Part shown: piece after piece, positions 11,037-23,215 of the stretch
How the letters are laid out: every line of letters begins with the position of its first letter
Position numbering within the stretch: the first letter of the stretch is position 1
Assembly: GCA_013407085.1 (NCBI GenBank)
Contig: JACCGJ010018192.1
Span: 94,045-158,044, forward strand
Source of the DNA: Atriophallophorus winterbourni
Lineage: Eukaryota > Platyhelminthes > Trematoda > Plagiorchiida > Microphallidae
Length of the DNA stretch: 64,000 nt
Direction of reading: 5' to 3'
The notes under the pieces: generated by a model
What the model saw: the letters and a program-made list of their open reading frames with translations, nothing else
The model's database searches: none
What the model was told of the DNA's origin: nothing
Made by a program: the position numbers and the translations under genes

Positions 11037-11920
11037 TTAATTAGCGTCTGATAACACATTCTTCAGTGATAGGTTGAGTAACATAGTTTCGAATTGTTTG
11101 ACAGGCATCCCATGTGGTTTTATTGGTTTATCGACGATAGATTCACCAAGCCATATTTTGCATTTCAATCGATTTCCGAGGGCGAATTCGAACACATTTC
11201 CACACTGTGTGGTCAAAATGCTGGAAAGTATTCTTTTACTTTGATGCATTAAAAATTCCAATCGTTAATCAAACTTAGTTAATTTAATAATTCTGATAGA
11301 CATAAATTTCTGTTGATTTTTATTGTATCGCTCCTTTGCTCTGCTCGACATAGTTAGTCAAAATTCAAGATCACATGGTATCTTAAACCTAGCGGACAAT
11401 CGTATGTTATATCTTTGACATGGTCTTTTTGAGTTTTCACGATCAGATACAGCATTGATTCCATATCTCTGCTCCTATATCTTGTATTGCTTTTCACGTG
11501 ATTATAAAAGGGAATTTGTTTAAAGTACTCCTGGAAGATTGCAGCAGGGGAGGTCTAAATAGTTTTGTTAGACTTCAGTAGGTTATGCAGATTAAAGTCT
11601 CTCATGATCAAGATTCTGGTATAATATCTCGAGGTATTAAAGCTTAGCTCGTCGAGTAATGGCGTATCATAGACTTTCATGGCTGCTGGTGGATGATACA
11701 TTACGCCGATTGTGCAATCATTGTCTGTATTCGTTGTCAAAGTGCACCATAGCGTGTTCTGAAGCACCAATTTGGAAACCATGAGTTATCTGCATTTGAG
11801 TCTCTTATCATAATGCAGTGCCACACATCATCCATGTGTCGCACCGTCTCGTCAGAGAAGTGACAGGCCAGCAATCGTGGATTTCGGGTTAAGCCAAATT
11901 TAGAGTAATCCTAGAACAGA
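11037..11920 (-). pseudogene. Old CR1-like element fragment: endonuclease plus linker
   Basis: Minus-strand translation gives IGVMYHPPAA and RILIMRDFNLHNL, the endonuclease blocks corresponding to IYRPP and GDFN, with G-to-R in the latter. Further down are KCKIWLGESIVDKPIKPH and a Cys-Gly linker. The same arrangement, with matching DNA, is found at 56.7-57.64 kb, so both are diverged copies of one family. Stops and frameshifts are frequent. Confidence 0.7.
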
Positions 11921-11936
11921 GCGATTAACCCCTCAA

Positions 11937-12127
11937 CTAGAGGACATACATTGAAGCTCGCAAAAAACCACAGCCGTCTGAATCTTAAGCAACACTTTTT
12001 CAGTGAAAAAGTGGTAAGCTTCTGGAACAAGCCGCCTAAAGAACTTATAGCTTGCACATCATTAGGTGCATTCAAAAGGGGTTCAGATGCCTTGTGGCTT
12101 GGGATTTTCCCAAATGTTTTATCGTGA
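11937..12127 (+). pseudogene. CR1-like ORF2 C-terminal fragment
   Basis: One short frame reads RGHTLKLAKNHSRLNLKQ, FFSEKVVSFWNKPP and LGAFKRGSDALW, then stops at TGA. This is the typical end of CR1-type ORF2 (TRGH..KL, F..RVV..WN.LP, FK..LD). It abuts, in opposite orientation, the endonuclease fragment just upstream. Confidence 0.75.
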
Positions 12128-13635
12128 ATATACAGGTTGTCTGTCGTCAGAATTGTCCATTTTTTTGGAAATGCATGAAGACCACTCTAAAGGCTTTAAA
12201 CCAACCTCGTGATAAAAGTACAGATCGATAGCTTTATAAACCCTTTAGTAAATGTGATAAATTCCGTCAAGTAAAGTATCGCGACGAAATTGTACCACCA
12301 GAGCTGTTTTACAGTTGAATTGTTATCTTATGAAGAGGTAGCATCTGCTAAAATGGTAATAGCTAGTTTTTCATATTAACCTGACCAGTCTAACATAACG
12401 CATCACTGAAGAGGAAACTGCTATTAAATGCAGGCATAAATCTATGACTCAACTGCCGTTGTGTCGGCATATAGGGCTGTATTTGAAAGCAGTAGCGATA
12501 TTGAGATTTCAATGCCAACGCAATGAGATTCGCTCTGAAACAGAATATCTAGTACTTCAGTTCATTATCCGTGGATTTTGTAAATCAAAAATATCAAACT
12601 GCACTAATCATAAAAATCCAACTAAAACAATCAAGGGGATGTGCCTGCTTTGAAACTGACACGGATACCAGAGAGCACCATGTTAGATAGAAACAGATTA
12701 CACATTTATCGGTATGGTAAGGTGTCTAATAGGCCTCGACTGCATGGATTAAGGTTTGTCTTGGAAAGCAACCTACTCAACTGAGCGAAACAAACTAGCA
12801 GCAAGATTCATTATAATGCCGTGACACTACTTATAAGCGTTCCGCTGGAAAACTAACAACAGATTTGCGTAAATTCATACTGAATTTGGTACTGACAATG
12901 ATAAACACTTTTACGATCACCATCAGGTCTTCGTCATCAACATCTAAATCGGAACCAAACAACAGCAAAATGCTAACCATAGGATTAAAAATTATTGAAA
13001 AGCTAAAAGTCAGAATCAAGATGAACCATCATTCTTCTTCTTCTTGATGTGTTGTCGTTTGTTGTTTATTTTATTCATAATTATACTAACACAAATCGAT
13101 TACCTTACTGTAATTCTTTCAGAGATAGTATAGTTCATATGGACAATGGCTTCTAAAATTATAGATTTAATATTTTCTGAATTATTTGCAGTTGAGTAAA
13201 ATCAGCATTTCTGTGTCCGATAAAACATGTATCAATTACTAATTACTTGAATCTTATATTCCACTAACGTGAACAATGGAAAAACAACAACTCTAATGTA
13301 TAATCCAGAAAACAAATGTGAGAAATGAAGCAACCCTGAACATTTACTGAATATGTGGCTTAGTTCGCCATTACGTGTTCGTCTTGGAACTGTTCTACAA
13401 TCAATTGTGTGCGATGTATCGCAACAACTCATCTTATCCAGGATGAGATCATGTCATATAGTTTGATTGAACGCTAAGGGATTCCATTGAATATTTTTCA
13501 TTTCAACGCACCAACGAGCACCGATTTGTTGTATGGGGTTTCCTGCAGAACAAGGGCTAATTTATGAAAACTCCCATGCAGTCGCTGAATCAAAGAAACT
13601 GTTGACATTTAACGTCATAAAATAGATGAGAGATT
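12128..13635. other. Low-information AT-rich DNA
   Basis: No gene recognised. A short (TTC)n at about 13030-13045 resembles the CR1-b tail in minus orientation but lacks a supporting 3' UTR. Confidence 0.4.
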
Positions 13636-13639
13636 GTGT

Positions 13640-13995
13640 TTTGCGACTACTCATCAGTACCAAGTCCTTCGAAATATTCACAAAGTTTATCACAACGGTC
13701 CATATTGGAAGCACTGGACTCGAGTTTCGATCTTATTTGAGCTCATCAGCAGTGCATGTTCTCCGCTTCGGGTGGGATTCGAACCCCGGCCCATCACCAT
13801 TATAGATCCACGCCTTACGGCCTGAGCTACCGTCCACCGTTTGACCAATCGCGATTAAGCCTTCATGAATGTTTCTCCAGACAGGCACATTTGAGTAGCG
13901 TCATATGCCCGACCAGCGGAGAAGGAGCCAGCAACATCTGTTGTGGTCGTGCAACCGATCAGATCTCCTTGTCAGGTAATGAACGAATTCTCCAA
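13640..13995 (-). repeat. tRNA-derived SINE with hammerhead ribozyme (SM-alpha-like), antisense copy
   Basis: The minus strand carries a tRNA-like head: an A-box-like TAGCTCAGG (13821-13829) and a perfect B box GGTTCGAATCC (13775-13785). These are the internal RNA polymerase III promoter elements. Twenty bases downstream is a hammerhead fold (13711-13755). The second copy at 28.6-28.95 kb has the same order on the plus strand, which sets the approximate limits of about 340 bp. This promoter-plus-ribozyme layout is that of the schistosome SM-alpha family. Confidence 0.8.
13711..13755 (-). ncRNA. Hammerhead ribozyme (SINE type)
   Basis: Stem I pairs GCACUG with CAGUGC (6 bp). The core CUGAUGA is intact, stem II is GCUC/GAUC around loop AAAUAA (one mismatch), then GAA, a palindromic stem III ACUCGAGU and cleavage-site C before stem I closes. 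All conserved core bases are present. The 28.83 kb copy has the paired version of stem II (GCUC/GAGC), supporting the fold. Confidence 0.82.
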
Positions 13996-13999
13996 ACAC

Positions 14000-15045
14000 T
14001 CTGGAATTGATTGTGTGTTTGCGTGATTCAATCGCATTACGTTATAATTATCTTCCGGATCCGATTTGACGCCAATCCGAATAAAAACATTGAAAAAATC
14101 TATTTGTAACTATCTAGACTTTTCAATACAATTAAATAAAAAACATCATTTTCATTATTATTCAAAATCCACAAACATTTATATGAATAATCTATTCCAA
14201 TTTTCGAATTTTCACTATTATTATTTGAAAGCGATCTTTTATGATTTTTACCGTTAATCTTAAAAGGTAACCAAAATCATCACGCCATTTCAGTTGACCC
14301 TCAAGCTTGAAAAATGCAAAGCATTCATATTGTCGAGGCGAACAGACAAATTTCGTGCGTTAAGATTTATCGCTGAGTTGAGTAAATATTTTAGCTGTAT
14401 GTGATGAATTTAATCGAAATATCCAATCATACGATCCACGAAAATTGTCCTCCATTTTATTTTGTGCTTTCCATAACATTGTTCCGAAACCCCTAAAAAT
14501 TAGAGCGTAATACACGAGGCAAGTAGACGATCAATCTGGGTTTCAGTAAGTTGGAATTAATTGTAACTGAAATCATTTTGGTGCATTCTCTAAGTTTAGA
14601 TGAATTTCCCGGTTATTAAAGATAATAATCAACATTGCATCTTTTTAACTTATTTTCGACGTATTCAATTAGTCGAAATCCGAGGAAATCTCTCAGATTA
14701 TGACAATGGGATTTGCACTGACGGTCGGAGAGCTATTGCTGTGCACATCAGTTTCAGTAGCCACATTATCAGAATTGATCAGAAAATGTCCAATGACTCA
14801 CTCTAGATGACGACGAAAAAGAAGACGAAAAGAGAGATATCTGTTTGAACAAATTTTCAACAAATAATAATAAATATTATCACTATGGTTGCTCTCCATT
14901 GACCTTGTAGGAAATTGACGAAATCGCAATATATCACAGGCACCAGATTCAACTGCTTGTGAGTGGCAAGCTTTTCAATAACAGCTTGAATCGCAGTGGG
15001 AGAATTGTTTTAATCTACTACGAAATCCATAGTATCTGAATACTT
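14000..15045. other. Low-information AT-rich DNA
   Basis: No gene or repeat recognised. Confidence 0.4.
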
Positions 15046-15049
15046 GTTG

Positions 15050-15480
15050 ATCAATCACGCCCCTCATGCGTCTTTTGGACATCTTGTACCGTTATTATCG
15101 GCCTCTTCGGTCGATGTCGACATGGATATACATCATAAGGGCCTGAGATTTTTATGCCCCACAGTATCTTAAATGACAAAACAGTCCGATTCGATAGGAA
15201 CGGTCGCTCTCACAACGCTCACAGCGATAGGTATTGCTCGGACGAGCTATATCAATTGCACGCTGAGAGTAGTACCGACACCACCCCGGCTTGCAGACGA
15301 CGCTTTACACAGTGCTTTCAAATTGAGCGGTCAAGAGCAAGTTCTTCATTAATTTTAAAGTCAATAACGAGGGCTTCCGTATATCTTTTGTAAACGACTT
15401 TGTGCATCAAGTGCTACTTGCCCTAAAGTCGAGTTTCTAATTTCAACTCACCATATATTTTCGAATACGAACATTTTCCA
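15050..15480 (-). mobile_element. RTE-clade retrotransposon 3' end
   Basis: Aligns by eye, on the minus strand, with the 25.74-26.18 kb fragment, which translates to the RTE-type ORF2 C-terminus and C2H2-like finger. Shared landmarks include the CAGACGACG stretch (15293-15301) and ACAGTCCGATTCG near 15180. Only the last few hundred bases of the element are present. Confidence 0.6.
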
Positions 15481-15754
15481 TTCTGTATACATGACCCAGC
15501 ACACGTAGTCGGAACATACTCCGTAAACTAACTTTAGATAACATTTGAGCATTCGTTAATTTATCTATCCACGACACGTTCAAGATATGGCTGATTGTTT
15601 CCATTTCGTACTGTACTTTCAGGAAATAAGAGCAACATTGGTAAGTGAAGGCGTTTTTGAGCTTTCAATAACTGATTTTGTACATCCTAAAATGCTGAAA
15701 ATATTTTACCTGTGAAACATTCCAAAATCCATATGTTTGTTGTAAATAATTAAG

Positions 15755-16040
15755 TGTAAGTGAAGAACGACATTCGAGGCCAACTCTCGTTCCATGGTCA
15801 AACGCGTGTATTGCGCACAAGACAAAACAAAACACGCCTATCATACATGGGCAAATCGAGGGCCAACAACACTGACCCTAAAAATGTCTGTCCCGGTTGT
15901 CACTTCGGTTTGACTCGTGAATTAACTTCGTGCCAACCGGTAAGATTTAGGCCCTCACCAGACAGGGCTCGTTTGAGCGACATTAACGAATTGCATCTCG
16001 TCGGATAGCGGATGACCATTTTCATCTAATCTAAGGATGG
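15755..16040 (+). repeat. Unclassified dispersed repeat 'R3', copy 1
   Basis: Shares a series of blocks with 46.05-46.58, 47.72-48.11 and 51.92-52.36 kb, notably CTGTCC(C/T)GGTTGTCAC, CGTGCCAA-C-GGTA, GGGCTCGT-TGA and TTAACGAATTGCAT. No coding domain identified. Confidence 0.5.
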
Positions 16041-16676
16041 TGATGATCATTAAGATTAATCGCTAATGCACTCCACAACTACACATTACTTACTCTCTTC
16101 AATGGTGTACCGTTTTTATATAAAAGTTTTCGTTGACAATTTCGCACATTTGATTCTGACATTTTTGTATTGATGCCCCCAGTGTGATTCTCGAAACCCT
16201 GCACGAAATTTCTTTAACAAAGATAAACTTCAAATATTTTCCCATTATTTCGTAGTGCAATTTGAGCAACAATGTCAATTACCTGACGTTCTGATGTATA
16301 TCTAGAGCACATAAATATGAACTAAGTTTTAATGGATATGTTATTCTAAAAAGCATTATAATTTCAAGGAGTTATAATAAGTTATTCTAAACGTCATGTT
16401 TATTAATGAAAACCTGAATTTATATTTTGTCACAAATTTTTGCTATTGACACCAAGTATACAATATCACACTTAACTAAAATTGATCAATCGATAGCTTG
16501 AAATTATCAATCGGTCAAATACTACACAATTTTTCAAGCACGTAATAGTTAGTCAAGCGTATTTGGGATTCTAACGTTTGGACAGGACTGAAGACATAAA
16601 TCAGGGTGAGAAAATACATTCAAACGAAGCAAAGTTCAAGGTCAATTTATCGTGGTGCTCACATCTCTCACTTACA

Positions 16677-16718
16677 CGCCACAGCCGGTTTCTAGCTGTT
16701 TGCCGTCATCAGGTGAAG
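16677..16718 (-). ncRNA. Hammerhead-like motif, HH-B, partly decayed
   Basis: Core CUGAUGA and GAAA are intact, but stem III reads ACCGGC, so the A15.1-U16.1 pair is lost, and stem II is weak. Probably inactive. Confidence 0.5.
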
Positions 16719-16885
16719 ACAGTAAACATTAGGGTCACTAAGCGTACTTTTGTACGCTTGAAAGGCAATGCTAATAAGGTTCTTACAAAGAAAAGATATT
16801 CGAACATAGGATCACAAAGATTCCTAAGTCGAATCGCTTATAATCGACCAATATTTTGTTGTGCTCACATCTCCTCTCACTTACA

Positions 16886-16927
16886 CACCACTACCGGTTT
16901 CTGACTGTTTGTCGTCATCAGGTGGAG
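16886..16927 (-). ncRNA. Hammerhead ribozyme candidate, family HH-B
   Basis: Stem I is CUCCAC/GUGGUG (five of six paired), the core CUGAUGA is intact, and stem II has GAC/GUC around AAACA with a C-A opening mismatch. GAA is followed by palindromic stem III ACCGGU and cleavage-site A. Stem I differs in sequence from HH-A yet still pairs, which argues for a conserved fold. Confidence 0.65.
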
Positions 16928-17205
16928 ACAGTAAGATTAGGTTCAGTGAGCCATGAAACAGTGGCATAGTGGTAAACAAAAAGTATACATGTATGCCACT
17001 GTTAAATACGCTTCTTACAAAGAACCACGATGTTCAAATAAAGAATCACAAAGTGATACTTGGTCAAGCATTCAAGACGCTTATAAACGACCAATATATT
17101 TTGGCGCTCACATCCCCATCCCTTACAAAACAACAATCGGTTTCTGGAAGTTTGCCATCATCTGATATTGACGGCACGCTTTGAAACGCGAAACGTCGAA
17201 GAAAT

Positions 17206-18025
17206 TTGTAAAAAAACGTCATATTATTCCAGAACACCATCATTCAAAGGAAAAATCTAGGCTGCCTAATTCATGCACGTATTTATGCAGAAATTTGATG
17301 CCTCATAAATATTTCCTATCAACTATTAGAAATACTGCAACGTAACGATTTAGAATTTCAAAATCAAATTGTTCTCTTCTCAATATAAATGGTGGATGTT
17401 TTATTTGATAAAATTCTACGGTTTCGTGACGCGTTTTGGGAGACCAAATCACGGTCAACTAAAGATATCACTGAAGTTCCATGATTTTACTCCATACAAC
17501 GTTAACGCAACTCTACTTAGTCACATGTTCACAGAGGTATATATGACCTGTATCGGCATTTTGTTTATGAACAAATATGTTACCCTCACAAATACCGTTG
17601 GTTTACAGATAACTGATTTAGTCAAGTGAAAAGAATAATTACTAATGTTAGGTCCACAATAACAGATGTGAATACTTTATCATTGTTTCTATGCATCCAA
17701 ATTACTCCGTAACATTATATTTCAGTTCCGATCCTCAGTAAAGAAAGGATGTCGTCGAGGAATCGTCATTTTTCTCAACCCAGTCAATATTTGGGAAAAC
17801 AGTCGAAAATAGTAAACGATGAAGTGAGTTTAGTCGGTTGAGCCAATTCGAAAAATGTCCGAAGAAAATTTTTATTGAAACAAATAATTATTAAAAGAAG
17901 TGTAAAAATCAGTCGCATTGGAGCCAATTGCATATCCAGCTCAATATTTGCTCATATATCGTGATAGTAACCAGGTAAATCATGAAGCAATTTGCTCAAA
18001 TAACAATTAATCCCTCGTTTTGACT
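17206..18025. other. Low-information AT-rich DNA
   Basis: Nothing recognised. An open frame at 17369-17629 (+) has no family-like motif. Confidence 0.35.
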
Positions 18026-18029
18026 GGAA

Positions 18030-18310
18030 TGTGGAGGTTGTTGTTGGCTTCTTCTGATGCACACATCATAAGCGCATGATGTTTTCATGTTCACATAGTG
18101 TTTTGAGTGACTAAACAGTCGGATTAGAAAGGAACAGTCTCTCACGCTGCACTCATAGCGCTAAGCAGAACTCATTCGTTGCATGTTGGTGGCGTGATCT
18201 ACGAGTAGCGTCCAAGAGCAATAGCTGCTCTTACTCAACTTGCAAATGACACTTTAAACACAAATTTCCGAATCGCTTCATTTGCAATCACTATCGGCTT
18301 CGATTTGTTT
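18030..18310 (-). mobile_element. RTE-clade 3' end fragment
   Basis: Starts with TTGTTGTTGGCTTCTTC, the complement of the (CAA)n-type RTE tail, and carries ACAGTCGGATTAG and the finger region shared with the 15 kb and 25.8 kb fragments. Heavily diverged. Confidence 0.55.
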
Positions 18311-18394
18311 CATATTCTACGCAGATTGAGACACCAGATAACCAATTCACAGTGTGAAACCGAGTCAAATGATTGAACAGATTAAAATTGGCAA

Positions 18395-18725
18395 GGTATG
18401 TGGATCCTGATCCTACTGTCCTTACCTAATAAGTGCAAACAGCACGAAAGCGGACGTGGGGTGTGTGTGTGACGTAAATGCATGAAAACGGGGATGTTTT
18501 GTTTAATCCCGTTGGTTTAACCCCATCGACATGTTGATGGACACATATGATTGATCAGCTTGGTGTGCTAACCCTATTACATTGTTAATTACAAGTTTAA
18601 GCATCCTTTACCTTTTCTCCACTGTTTCGACGCATGCGGATTCTGACATCGCTGTGCATCATTTATGAGTGTCAACGGCATGAATCCATTTGTGGCGGGT
18701 GCGTGTAAGTGCTCGATCAATTGAT
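18395..18725 (+). repeat. HH-A repeat, two degenerate units
   Basis: GTGGATCCTGATCCTACTGT followed by a hammerhead-like block (18420-18461), then a second unit from TTTCTCCACTGTTTCGACGC (about 18616). The first has stem I CCUUAC/GUGGGG and stem II GUGC/GCAC, but the core is CUAAUAA, so two essential G are lost. Non-functional as a ribozyme. Confidence 0.6.
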
Positions 18726-20320
18726 GACAGAAAATTTAACTACAATTAGGTTTGCATTATCGGTCGCGAAATATATGCTTACAGTTGGAAAATTAGTCAC
18801 AATCAGTATTTGATTGATTGCTCGACTCGTACAATCCAATCAAAATTGTAGGAAAGTATATTCTAGGAATATCTTCAATTTCACAAGCACCCTACTGACA
18901 TTTTCGCAATGCTGTTATTCATGAGGTGGCTGAAGTGCGATTTTTGTGGTGATATTCGCTTGCAGAGTGTAGGATAAACAATGAAGTTCAAACTCGTTAT
19001 CCTTACCAGAAGTAATCAAGAAAAGCGAAAATCGTCATGCGAACTGAAAGAAAGGCATGGTGGCACGAAAAATATCGTTGAGCCATATAGCATACGTTCG
19101 GACAGATAATCTTTGCGAATTTACAGTTTCCAAAATTGTTAACAAAATGTAGCGGCAGTATTACCGCTTTGACGCTCATTGCATCGCTCAAACGAATTTA
19201 GTGAGATACGACATTTTGGATATAGCGACGCGACACCGTTAAGAACAAATTTCTCCTTAGGATTAACCATTTGATGGGTAAAACACCTCCGAACCATGTT
19301 GTTGCTCGTATGGTAAGATAGCAATATATCAGAGATAATGATCGATCGAGAGGCTATCGATTCTCATATCACGTGGTGTATGGATTCATTCGATGGTTTA
19401 GGCGTTACGTAAACAAATAAGACATTTGCTTCTATTCATACAACATAAAAGCATCCATTGGAGTCGGAGCGTTTTTCCGTAAAGTTCATCCCACGAGTGA
19501 AACATTGTATCTTTAATTTGCGAGCGTCCTATTGCAGCATTATCGGAGCGTTCTGAAAAATGGACCATTTTGTCAATTAGCAATCACTGAGAGGTTGAAA
19601 CATATGGCAGGGCTAATTTTCCGAATATATTTTTGTTTCTCAAAGACAAATTGGGTCATTTGAATCTTGAAATAGTTTTTCAAAATGTAGCAGAACCCGA
19701 TTTCACTGTTAGCCACCATGGATTATTTCATCCTTCAATTAAATACACCCGTTTTAGACACCATGAACTCAATATTACGACTAAATTATTTTTGTATTGG
19801 GCGCTTGTTTGAAACGGTAATCTCAGCGCAGCATACAGATGGCTCATCGACGAATTATCCAATAGTATTATTAGCCATTCGACTATAATTATTTTAATGT
19901 TGATAAAATAACAATATCCTAACAAGTATTTATTGCAACTTCCATTCTACAAATCGTTGAACACTTTGGAAACGTTATTATTCGACCTGATCGTTCAATT
20001 TGTATGAATTGTAGACTAATCGTAATCGTGAATGCAATGCATTGTGTACAAATAGGCTTCAATTGATAATATGTTCTTTATAATCCTTGGCTTATTAAAT
20101 TCTACCTATCGATTTGAATGAAATAGTTGATCATATTGGGCGTGTTATTGGCAATCAGAAAGAAAGTGCACTTGTTTTTGTTGGTAGAAATATTTCAAAA
20201 TTTGGCTTTGTGGTAAAACGATTAATAAAGCCAAATATTTAAAATCAAGCCGTTAAACTGACAAACAAATAATATGGGCTGAAACTTTGCGATTATTTAT
20301 ATATACCAGATTTCTGGTAC
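18726..20320. other. Low-information AT-rich DNA
   Basis: No gene or repeat recognised on either strand. Confidence 0.4.
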
Positions 20321-20324
20321 AGTT

Positions 20325-20480
20325 ATTATAATATGATACAAGTCGTTGCGAGCGCTGCGGGAGAGATTGTTTCTCCCGAATCAGACTGTTTAGACTGTGT
20401 AACATGAAAAACAAAAATGCGATTGTGATGTACATCCATCGTCGACATCCATCGAAGGAGGCCAACAACATTAACCAGTC
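20325..20480 (+). mobile_element. RTE-clade 3' end fragment
   Basis: Translates to TSRCERCGRDCFSRIRLF, the C2H2-like finger at the end of RTE-type ORF2, then HRRHPSKEANN and the start of a CAA tail near 20463-20470. Confidence 0.65.
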
Positions 20481-20489
20481 AAGCAAGCA

Positions 20490-22190
20490 TTACTTGTCAG
20501 CGAAATATTAGGACAATTCTAGAGTGTATTATTGTATACCGTGTATAAACATCTCTGATTGATTAAAAAACAAATACTGGTTAATAGTTTATCTCCGACG
20601 GTACTGTCAGGTAAGGTTGTACAAATAAAATCACAGAATCCACATGTGAATGCGGTGGAATCCGCGAGTTTGAGGTCAACATGCACTTGTGTGTAAGAAA
20701 AGGCTCAACTTCAGATATTTGTGCTCAAATAGGGCGGGATAATTTGGCCATTCGAAGCAGAAATTAGCAAAGCGAATGTCTGAGCATCACTCAACTTGGC
20801 TAAACAAAAGTTATTTTCGAATGGTGAGTTAAGTTGACACGGTCAACAAACTTAAACCCATATCTCAGTCGCTTACATTCTTTAGTGTAATGTGACTCGA
20901 AGCGGGAGCATCTCCGGTACAGCTTAGGCAATACTCCTAAAATGAATGAGATCAAACTTACGTGTGTTTTATATGCGATTTCCAACAGCAATACCTGCTG
21001 GCTTAATTTAAGCAAAATCGCGTGAGATTAATTTTGTTTGCTGACATTTTAGTTAACATTATGTTTGTGAATTTGGATAATTTAAAGTAATATAACTCCT
21101 TGAGATTATCGTTTTCAATAGATGATATCGGGTGTGTTTATATGAACTATACTAGGTATTACACAAAGGCATGAAAAACACCACAAAGTATGATGTTTGA
21201 TCTTTCACTATTTTATTTTGGCAATTGTATCTTCCTTTCAAAACAATAATCTACTATACCTAACGTAGCATGCACATCATAGTGCCATTATTTTTTGTTT
21301 GCGTTTGTGATTGAATTGCAAAAACAAGGGTTTCATCAGGATATGTTTACCATCGTCTATTTCAAAATCGATACAGTTAATGAAATTGAAAAGAAGGGAG
21401 AAATGGTAAATTATGCCGCACTGAAAACAATGCTTCAACTTAATCATACACCAAATGTCCCGAAAATGTGTCTGATTTAGTTGTGAAATTAGCACTTGAT
21501 ACATTGTCCAAACGCCTCATAAAACCGGAGCAATGATGATGAGCTTGAGACATCCACGGGCACGCGATGTTGAAAAGGTTCAATAAAATCAAGTTTACAA
21601 TATCGTTTTTGAATGATAAAATATCCGTTTATTTAAATGCTACAAAATGTTACATTATTTTGACAGCATCAAATTCGAGGAAGTCCGGAGGGATATCCTG
21701 GTGATTTTGAACAGTGTTTATCAACCGTCGGGGACATAAGGAAATATGCTGCAAGCAAAAACGGTGATTATATATATATATATATTCTATCGGTGTTTGG
21801 TATTTCCCAAACCAATGTCACAATAATTATCACATGATGCACACTATAAAAAAATCCCATGATATGTTTGAGTAAATCTATGTTTTGAATTTGAAATAAT
21901 CCAGTTAACTGCTCACAACAAAACTTAAATTCTCGCTGGTTGAATCTTACATTGCATGTTATTTTTGAAATGAGCGTTGAAGTACAATCGTTTTTTTATT
22001 AGATTGTCACTAACGCCTTAGACGACAGTCTTGGCAGGTCGAACAGATTTTGTAGGCGTGCATTCTTAACATTACTCATCCACTTTAAGTAATCATGGTA
22101 AAATGTTTCGAAAAAATGGATGCATACGGCTCCCGTTTTCTGCGCACAAACTGTATACGATTATAAACCAGTTGCGCTTCTACGTTGCTG
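20490..22190. other. Low-information AT-rich DNA with short (TA)n
   Basis: A (TA)n run lies at about 21770-21785. No gene recognised. Confidence 0.4.
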
Positions 22191-22325
22191 TTAGGTAAGG
22201 TTGGTACGACCAACCTTTTCAATCAAATGAGCACACGTTTATGTAAACTGGGTTTGAACCCACGACCATGAACAAAATAGCTCAGTTGCACGCATTTTCA
22301 TCACACAAAGACCCCACGATACAAT
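22190..22325 (-). repeat. HH-A repeat, truncated before the ribozyme core
   Basis: Contains the palindrome GGTTGGTACGACCAACC and the B-box-like GGGTTTGAACCC (22250-22261). It ends at CCCCACGA, the first strand of stem I plus a few bases, so the ribozyme core is missing. Confidence 0.6.
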
Positions 22326-22949
22326 TATGTTTTTTTATTTACAAAACGTTTACGGTTGATTTAGTCAACAAAAGTAAGTGAAAGTTGCTCAACTACTACG
22401 CATGTTTTCTATTAAAATTTGATCCGTAGTATTTGAACTGAGACAGGCTAAGTAAAGTGAGGATATGAACCTGAAGATTTTAGTAATCCTGCTGTGAACT
22501 GAGAGAGGCAATCAGCTGAGTAAATCAAGCTCGCTGAAACAGCTTTCCAGAACGACCTCTCTTTAGGTCGATAAGAAGCGGCTAAATAGGTATTGAAGCT
22601 GAGTTTGTTAGTGATCAACAGACAATCTTTTAGTGAGTAACACACGTCTTTTCGGAAGTTTAATCAAGGTAAATGGAAAACTTACCATCACCCCGCTTGC
22701 GTAGGCAAATAAATTCTATCTCTGTTTTTAAATCCTTATTCTGCACCCCAGATATAAACTTTCAGAAGCTTCTTGACTGTTTCTTGAATGGCATTATATA
22801 CCTACCATATTTTTTCAAGTAACCATATCCACTCCAATTATCTAATTTTTAGTAATAGGAAATTGATGCCTAGTGTCTTTCTAAGCCTACGTTGAAGATG
22901 CTTATCAGGATTGGTTTATATTAACATTAGAAAATTTGATCATGATCAA

Positions 22950-23215
22950 CCAAATTAATGAAGGCCTTGAAGGGCCAAACGTAAGCGTTTGACCAAAGAA
23001 TTTGCTTATAAGCTTCATATCTGGACATGCCAAAACTTTCGATCGTGTTGATGAACGTCGATTATTGCGAAAACTGTAGCAGGTCGGCGTCAGCTGACAG
23101 CTCATAATACGGTGAGGAAGTCATCATTCTGACCTGAAGTCAAATATGCAAAAAAGAGTACATTCCACTAGTGGAGTCCCGTAAGGTTCCTTATATACTT
23201 TGGCTCTCAACATTA
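22950..23215 (+). pseudogene. Non-LTR reverse transcriptase remnant
   Basis: With stops and shifts, the plus strand reads AKTFDRVDERRLLRKL near 23027-23075 and SGVP-GSLYTLALNIIH near 23170-23215. These match the KAFDxV and SGVPQGS(V)LGPLLF blocks of non-LTR reverse transcriptase. The active-site FADD block is not found. Confidence 0.6.

Larger units (their letters stand above)
16580..17205 (-). repeat. Tandem repeats carrying hammerhead folds (family HH-B), about 3 units
   Basis: Three diverged units of roughly 220 bp share TTACAAAGAA-CACGATGTT, GCTTATAA-CGACCAATAT, CTCACATC..CTTACAC, the hammerhead block, and AACAGTGGCATA...TATGCCACTGTT. The last is a 12 bp inverted repeat at about 16961-17002, overlapping an A-box-like TGGCATAGTGG on the plus strand. 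Related fragments lie at 23.43, 27.67 and 53.27 kb. Family HH-A at 43 kb shares the CAGTGG and hammerhead parts. Confidence 0.7.

Noticed and set aside
12831..13047. Overlapping open frames on both strands near a (TTC)n
   Set aside because: Low-complexity Ser/Asp-rich translations without any RT or ORF1 motif.
17369..17629. 86-codon plus-strand open frame as possible upstream ACSL exon
   Set aside because: No ACSL N-terminal motif and no fitting splice phase.
22731..22830. KLLDCFLNGIIYLPYFFK as ACSL exon preceding 23796
   Set aside because: Splice phase does not match and similarity to the expected block is too weak.
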